Shown piece by piece: positions 59,035 to 64,000 of a stretch of 64,000 bases of DNA. Source of the DNA: Limnomonas spitsbergensis (lineage: Eukaryota > Chlorophyta > Chlorophyceae > Chlamydomonadales); contig JAYJMM010000101.1 in the NCBI GenBank assembly GCA_037349105.1, forward strand, positions 248,001 to 312,000, in the 5' to 3' direction. Below the pieces are notes generated by a model. The model saw nothing but the letters and a program-made list of their open reading frames with translations. It had not been told where the DNA came from and searched no databases. The position numbers and the translations under genes are program-made. Each line of letters opens with the position of its first letter. Positions within the stretch are counted from its first letter, which is position 1.

Positions 59035-61287
59035 CTGCCAAGAAGTGAATTTCACCATTCAAAATTTGCTCGTAAGATTATGGATTGTGGATTCATAATG
59101 CCCATCATATTCAAAATGATTTAAGGGAATCGAAGTTCCTTCAAATTTGAATTCCCATATTTGATGATCCCTCACCCCCAAACAAAACAACGCTTTTTGT
59201 GGGGGAAGGCTATTCGAATTTACAGAAAATATAATTCGAAATTTGGATGTTATTTGAGATTTAGGTTTCAGTGTAGGATCGGTGGTTGCATCTGATGTAA
59301 TTTTATTCGGATTGTCACACCCCGGTATAAATTGCCCACCTAGGCCGTTCACACTTTATTCATTGTTAGTCCTACGAGAGGTATCCGTCTCAGTAAATAA
59401 TGGACGGGAGATGGCATACCTCTGGTATTCCCGGGTGCCGGCAAGCCGCACACAAAGCTAGATGGTAGGTTACCCAGTGCTACGGCCGAACTGGTGCCTT
59501 CTCGAATCAACGCCCCAGGGCATATATATATATATATTTAGCAACCTATTTGACAGTTTGGAGATTGTGTTGAAATTTAGCCCTCGAGACAGCATGGAAT
59601 TAAATAACAATTAATTTGTACCGGAGGGAAGGCAAATCAACATTAATTACTAGGGAAGGCTGAGCACATCCACAAGAATGTCCTATATGGGGAAGCATAT
59701 TTTAGGTGCCGGATTTCTCATGTATTCTCATATATTCTCATATATTCTTAGATTCCCAATTTCCAATCAGAGTTCAGATTTCGAATCCAGGTTTCGAATT
59801 TCAAACATTATGACGACATCCACGCGTCCCTGAGCGACTGCGCACACGCACCGAATCAAACGAGTTGACCTGAAATCCGAGCAGCGACGGCGCCTCCTCC
59901 CTCTGCTGCACCCGCTGCACCACACTGCCTCCGCCCGGCAGCTGGCTCCTCTGAACCATCGACCGGCCGCCCGTCGACAGCTGGCTCATCTGCCCGCCCT
60001 GGCTGCCGCCGCCGCCGTTGCCGCTACGCGACTGGGCGCTCCGCAAACCTCCCGTGGACAATAAGCTGCTCAGCCTGCGGGCGTTGCTATGAGATGGCAA
60101 TAAGCCCTCCCCCTCGCCATCTTCAGAGGCGGCGCCGGCAGCCTCAGCCAGGCTGCGTGCGAAGGCCTCAGCGTCCGGTCCCATCCGCAGCAGCACGGAG
60201 GACATGTCGTTGAGGGAGTTGCTCCGGCGCCGGAAGCCTCGGAGGAAGTTCGTGGGGCCAAAGGCTGCGCCTGATGGGAGTGAGGATTTGAGGGATAGTG
60301 TGGGGAAAAGGAAAGGAGGAGGGTTTGGGGAAAAGGAAGGGGGGGAGGTGGGGTAGGGAAACGGAAGAGGGGAGGGTTTAGGGAAAATAGAAGGGGAGGG
60401 TTTAGGGGCATCCCTTACCCCACTAAACCCTCAGGCTCACCACCGGCAGCAGGTCTCAGAGCAGTCCTCTACATGGCCCTACCGCACCCTACCGCACCCT
60501 ACTAAACCCTCAGGCTCACCATCGGCAGCAGGTCTCAGAGCGGTCCTCTCCATGGCCCCACCCCACCCTACCGCACCCCACTAAACCCTCAGGCTCACCA
60601 CCGGCAGCAGGTCTCAGAGCAGTCCTCTCCATTGCACCACCCCACCCTACGGCACCCTACTTAACCCTCAGGCTCACCACTAGAAGCAGGTCTCAGAGCA
60701 CTCCTCTCCATTGCACCACCCCACCCTACCACACCCCACTTAACCCTCAGACTCACCACCGGCAGCAGGTCTCGGAACGGTCCTCTCCATGGCCCCACCC
60801 CACCCCACCGCACCCTGCTTAACCCTCAGGCTCACCACCGGCAGCAGATCTCAGAGCAATCCTCTCCATGGACCCACCCCACCCCACCGCACCCCACTTA
60901 TCCCTCAGGCTCACCACCGGCAGCAGGTCTCAGAGCAGTCCTCTCCATGGCCCTACCCCACCCCACCGCACCCCGCTTATCCCTCAGGCTCACCACCGGC
61001 AGCAGATCTCGGAGCGGTCCTCTCCATGGACCCACCCCACCCCACCGCACCCCACTTATCCCTCAGGCTCACCACCGGCAGCAGGTCTCAGAGCAGTCCT
61101 CTCCATGGCCCTACCCCACCCCACCGCACCCCGCTTATCCCTCAGGCTCACCACCGGCAGCAGATCTCGGAGCGGTCCTCGTCGATGCCCCTCCGTCCCC
61201 AGCAATGTAGGTGGAGGTCATGTTATGTAGGGCGCCCTTACCAATGCCGCCCGCCCTTGCACTCAAGGACGATAAAGAGATCTCAGC
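58099..61287 (-). CDS. Gene D: paralogue of the C-terminal half of gene C (5' partial)
   Basis: Minus-strand exons: 61242-61287, 61155-61190 (weaker acceptor), 59852-60270, 58099-59034 (stop TAG). Phases agree (0-1, 1-1, 1-0, 0-stop), total 1437 nt. The order and phases equal gene C exons 16, (16 end), 17 and 18. AEISLSSLSAR aligns without gaps with AATSLTVLSAK, SVLLRMGPDAEAFA with SVLMRLGPEAEAFA, and NSFDS with TSFDT at the same GTGCG donor. Gene D also has FLRGFRRRSNSLND before the conserved block. Its tail is Gly/Ser-rich with GIGGGGS repeats. Upstream exons must lie beyond about 62.8 kb and off the window. Whether it has the TIR-like domain is unknown. Function unknown. Confidence 0.7.
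59519..59537. repeat. TA dinucleotide run
   Basis: About nine at units in the intron between the last two exons of gene D. Confidence 0.8.
59852..60270 (-). CDS. Gene D exon with SVLLRMGPDAEAFA
   Basis: Acceptor CCCATCAG, phase 1. AAFGPTNFLRGFRRRSNSLN is followed by the conserved SVLLRMGPDAEAFARSLAEA, a Gly/Ser/Gln linker with QRSQLPGGGSVVQRVQQREE, and QVNSFDS/GTGCGT. Confidence 0.75.
60418..61150 (-). repeat. About ten donor-junction copies of gene D exon 61155-61190
   Basis: The unit of about 80 bp contains ctcaggctcaccaccggcag plus caggtctcagagcagtcctc. On the minus strand this is exon end GCTGCCG/GTGGTGAGC. The copies lie downstream of the exon and are well conserved. Confidence 0.88.
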
Positions 61288-62775
61288 CTGCAGGGGTAAG
61301 GGATATTAATTTGGTTGTGGTGGTTATGTTTCACACTTAGGGACGATAAAGAGATCTCGGCCTGCAGGGGTAAGGGAGGTTAATTTGGTTGTGGTGGTTA
61401 GGTTTCACACTTAGGGACGATAAAGAGATCTCGGCCTGCAGGGGTAAGGGATGCTAATTTGGTTGTGGCGGTTATGTTTCACACTTAGGGACGATAAAGA
61501 GATCTCAGCCTGCAGGGGTAAGGGAGGTTAATTTGGTTGTGGTGGTTATGTTTCACACTTAGGGACGATAAAGAGATCTCAGCCTACAGGGGTAAGGGAG
61601 GTTAATTTGGTTGTGGTGGTTATGTTCCACACTTAGGGACGATAAAGAGATCTCAGCCTGCAGGGGTAAGGGAGGTTAATTTGGTTGTGGTGGTTATGTT
61701 TCACACTTAGGGACGATAAAGAGATCTCGGCCTGCAGGGGTAAGGGAGGTTAATTTGGTTGTGGTGGTTATGTTTCACACTTAGGGACGATAAAGAGATC
61801 TCGGCCTGCAGGGGTAAGGGAGATTAATTTGGTTGTGGTGGTTATGTTTCACACTTAGGGACGATAAAGAGATCTCAGCCTGCAGGGGTAAGGGATGCTA
61901 ATTTGGTTGTGGTGGTTAGGTTTCACACTAAGGGTTGATAACGAGATCTCGGCCTGCAGGGGTAAGGGAGGTTAATTTGGTTGTGGTGGTTATGTTTCAC
62001 ACTCAGGGACGATAACGAGATCTCAGCCTGCAGGGGTAAGGGAGGTTAATTTGGTTGTGGTGGTTATGTTTCACACTTAGGGACAATAAAGAGATCTCGG
62101 CCTGCAGGGGTAAGGGAGGTTAATTTGGTTGTGGTGGTTATGTTTCACACTTAGGGACGATAAAGAGATCTCAGCCTGCAGGGGTAAGGGATGCTAATTT
62201 GGTTGTGGTGGTTATGTTTCACACTTAGGGACGATAAAGAGATCTCGGCCTGCAGGGGTAAGGGAGGTTAATTTGGTTGTGGTGGTTATGTTTCACACTT
62301 AGGGACGATAAAGAGATCTCGGCCTGCAGGGGTAAGGGAGGTTAATTTGGTTGTGGTGGTTATGTTTCACACTTAGGGACGATAAAGAGATCTCAGCCTG
62401 CAGGGGTAAGGGAGGTTAATTTGGTTGTGGTGGTTAGGTTTCACACTAAGGGTTGATAACGAGATCTCGGCCTGCAGGGGTAAGGGAGGTTAATTTAATT
62501 GTGGTGGTTATGTTTCACACTCAGGGACGATAACGAGATCTCAGCCTGCAGGGGTAAGGGATGCTAATTTGGTTGTGGTGGTTATGTTTCACACTAAGGG
62601 TTGATAACGAGATCTCGGCCTGCAGGGGTAAGGGAGGTTAATTTGGTTGTGGTGGTTATGTTTCACACTTAGGGACGATAAAGAGATCTCAGCCTGCAGG
62701 GGTAAGGGAGGTTAATTTGGTTGTGGTGGTTATGTTTCACACTAAGGGACGATAAAGAAATCTCGGCCTTCGAGG
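61288..62775 (-). repeat. 74-bp satellite of about 20 copies seeded by a gene D acceptor
   Basis: Every unit contains, on the minus strand, CTTACCCCTGCAG followed by GCTGAGATCTCTTTATCGTC (or GCCGAGATC). That is the acceptor plus the first 21 nt of exon 61242-61287, then about 40 bp of intron. The array lies upstream of the true exon, so it presents about 20 full-strength acceptors before the real one. Diverged units continue to about 63020. Confidence 0.93.
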
Positions 62776-63044
62776 TTATGTTGGTTGAAGTGGATATCTT
62801 TCGCTATCATAGACGGTAATGAGATCTCGGCATGCAGGGGGTTTGTTGGCTACGTTGGCTGTGGTTGATTAGATTTCACAGGGAAGACAAGGAGATCTCG
62901 GCCTGCAGGGGTAAGTTGGTTGTAGTTGATGTCGGCCTGCAGGATTAAGTTGGTTGTAGTGGTTGTAGAGATTATATTTCACAATCAGGGACAAAAACGA
63001 GACCTCGGCCTGCAGGTGGTTCTGTTGGCAATGACCAATTGTCT

Positions 63045-63180
63045 GGCACTTCAAGACAATTTCGACATCCAGATGGAGATGTCGAAATCGTCTTCAAGTG
63101 CCAAATCTGTCTGCCAGCTTGTAGTGGACAGATTTGGCACTTCAAGACAATTCCGACATCTCCATCTGGAGGGGGGTAGG
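63045..63180. repeat. Nested inverted repeats (two overlapping hairpins)
   Basis: Arm 63045-63069 (ggcacttcaagacaatttcg...) pairs with 63078-63102 with one mismatch and one G-T pair around an 8-nt loop. Arm 63096-63111 (aagtgccaaatctgtc) pairs perfectly with 63127-63142. A direct copy of the first arm and loop follows to about 63171. The two stems share sequence and are mutually exclusive. Confidence 0.82.
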
Positions 63181-63429
63181 GAACAGGGAGGTTAGGGTTG
63201 TTAGGGTTGCTACATGGTCTATCGCGGTTGGGATCAATGTGCTTTGGCCATCAAATTGCTGGGCCTTAAGGTGGAGAGTGTCTCAAGGTTTGCTACGTTA
63301 GCTATCTGGGTTGGAATCTGCAATCAGAGATGATCGGGCAGTCTCCGCCAGAAGAGAGTGAGGGCCCATGCTTTTTGTTAATGCAGTAGCAGCTGCTAGG
63401 TTAGTTATGATGGTCCACATGTTTACTTT

Positions 63430-64000
63430 GAGACAGCAACCCACGCCTGCTCCCGACCCCGTTCCCATTCCCACTTCCGCCCCCGACCCTGCCCCCCTAC
63501 TTCCGCTCCCGCTCCCACCTCCGTTCCCGCTCCCTTCCTTCCTCCACCCCTGCTCCCGCTCCCCCTCACACTCCCACTGCAGCCCCACTCCAGTTCCCTC
63601 TCCACTCCCTCTTCCCCTATCATCATGCCCTCAATACTGCTTCCCCTCTCCCCCTCCCTCTACTCCCCCGTCCTGCTTCCACTTCCACTCCTCCTGCTCA
63701 GGCACCCTCATCCCCTCCTTCCTCTCCTGCTACCATTTGTCCCCCCTCCTCTCAATCTTTCTGCCCCCCTCACCCCACTCCTGTTCCTGCTCCCTACACC
63801 TCCTTCCAGCCCATCCTTCCAGCCCCTCGTGGTCCTGCTCCCCCCATCCCTCCACCCATCCCCTCCCCCTTCCTCTCCTGTTCCTGTTCCCTAACCCTCC
63901 TTCCTGCCCCTCCTGTTCCTTCTCCTTACCCCTCCACCCCTCCCCTCCCTTCACCTACTCCTGTTTCCACACCCTCTCCTCCCCCCCACCCTCTCCGCTC
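63430..64000. repeat. Pyrimidine-rich degenerate region
   Basis: C/T-rich text with cccgctcccacctcc and cttcctcctgcccc words lies at the right edge, inside the presumed 5' intron of gene D. No exon was supported. A possible small exon at about 63300-63385 (minus) reading GPHSLLAETARSSLIA could not be confirmed by homology to gene C. Confidence 0.6.

Overview
The window is nuclear DNA of a eukaryote, most likely a green alga. It has GT-AG introns of 0.3-4 kb between exons of 40-300 bp, GC-rich coding exons, strings of Ala/Gly/Ser/Gln codons, and interstitial TTTAGGG/TTCAGGG-type blocks like plant and green-algal telomere repeats. A prasinophyte or other chlorophyte would fit. I cannot name the species from sequence alone.

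Almost all translated open frames in this window are spurious readings of minisatellites. Following splice sites and codon phase by hand leaves four genes. Gene A (+) enters from the left and only its last exon (775-887) is visible. Gene B (-), about 27.0 kb down to 3.6 kb, has 17 phase-compatible exons plus an unresolved 5' end. It reads as a member of the ChAPs (Chs5-Arf1-binding, exomer cargo-adaptor) family, interrupted by one 3.5 kb exon of low-complexity sequence. Gene C (+), 27944 to 54017, has 18 exons whose phases close perfectly (3102 nt, 1033 codons plus stop). Its N-terminal 250 residues form an algal TIR-like domain (HAW ... YVWIDF ... SWCLYE). Gene D (-), 61287 down to 58099 and continuing beyond the right edge, is a paralogue of the C-terminal half of gene C, arranged tail-to-tail with it. 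Genes B and C start back to back across about 0.9 kb (27034-27943).

The most unusual feature is how the introns are built. At nearly every splice junction a segment spanning the exon/intron border has been tandemly copied into the intron, from one or two decayed copies up to about 42. Acceptor-side copies sit upstream of the true exon and donor-side copies sit downstream. Stop-codon borders of genes B and C are copied in the same way. Two of the largest satellites in the window (70 bp x about 42 at 48.8-51.8 kb and 74 bp x about 20 at 61.3-62.8 kb) are expanded splice junctions. The introns thus carry ladders of decoy splice sites, and the ladders also mark where the real exon ends are.

The remaining sequence is independent minisatellites (16 bp, 29 bp, 30 bp, 35 bp, 23 bp units), short dispersed repeats (a ~150 bp element in three copies and several other families), one nested hairpin cluster near 63.1 kb, and featureless intergenic DNA (0.9-3.3 kb and 54.6-58.1 kb). 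No rRNA, CRISPR, prokaryotic operon or intact transposase was seen, and no tRNA was recognised by eye.
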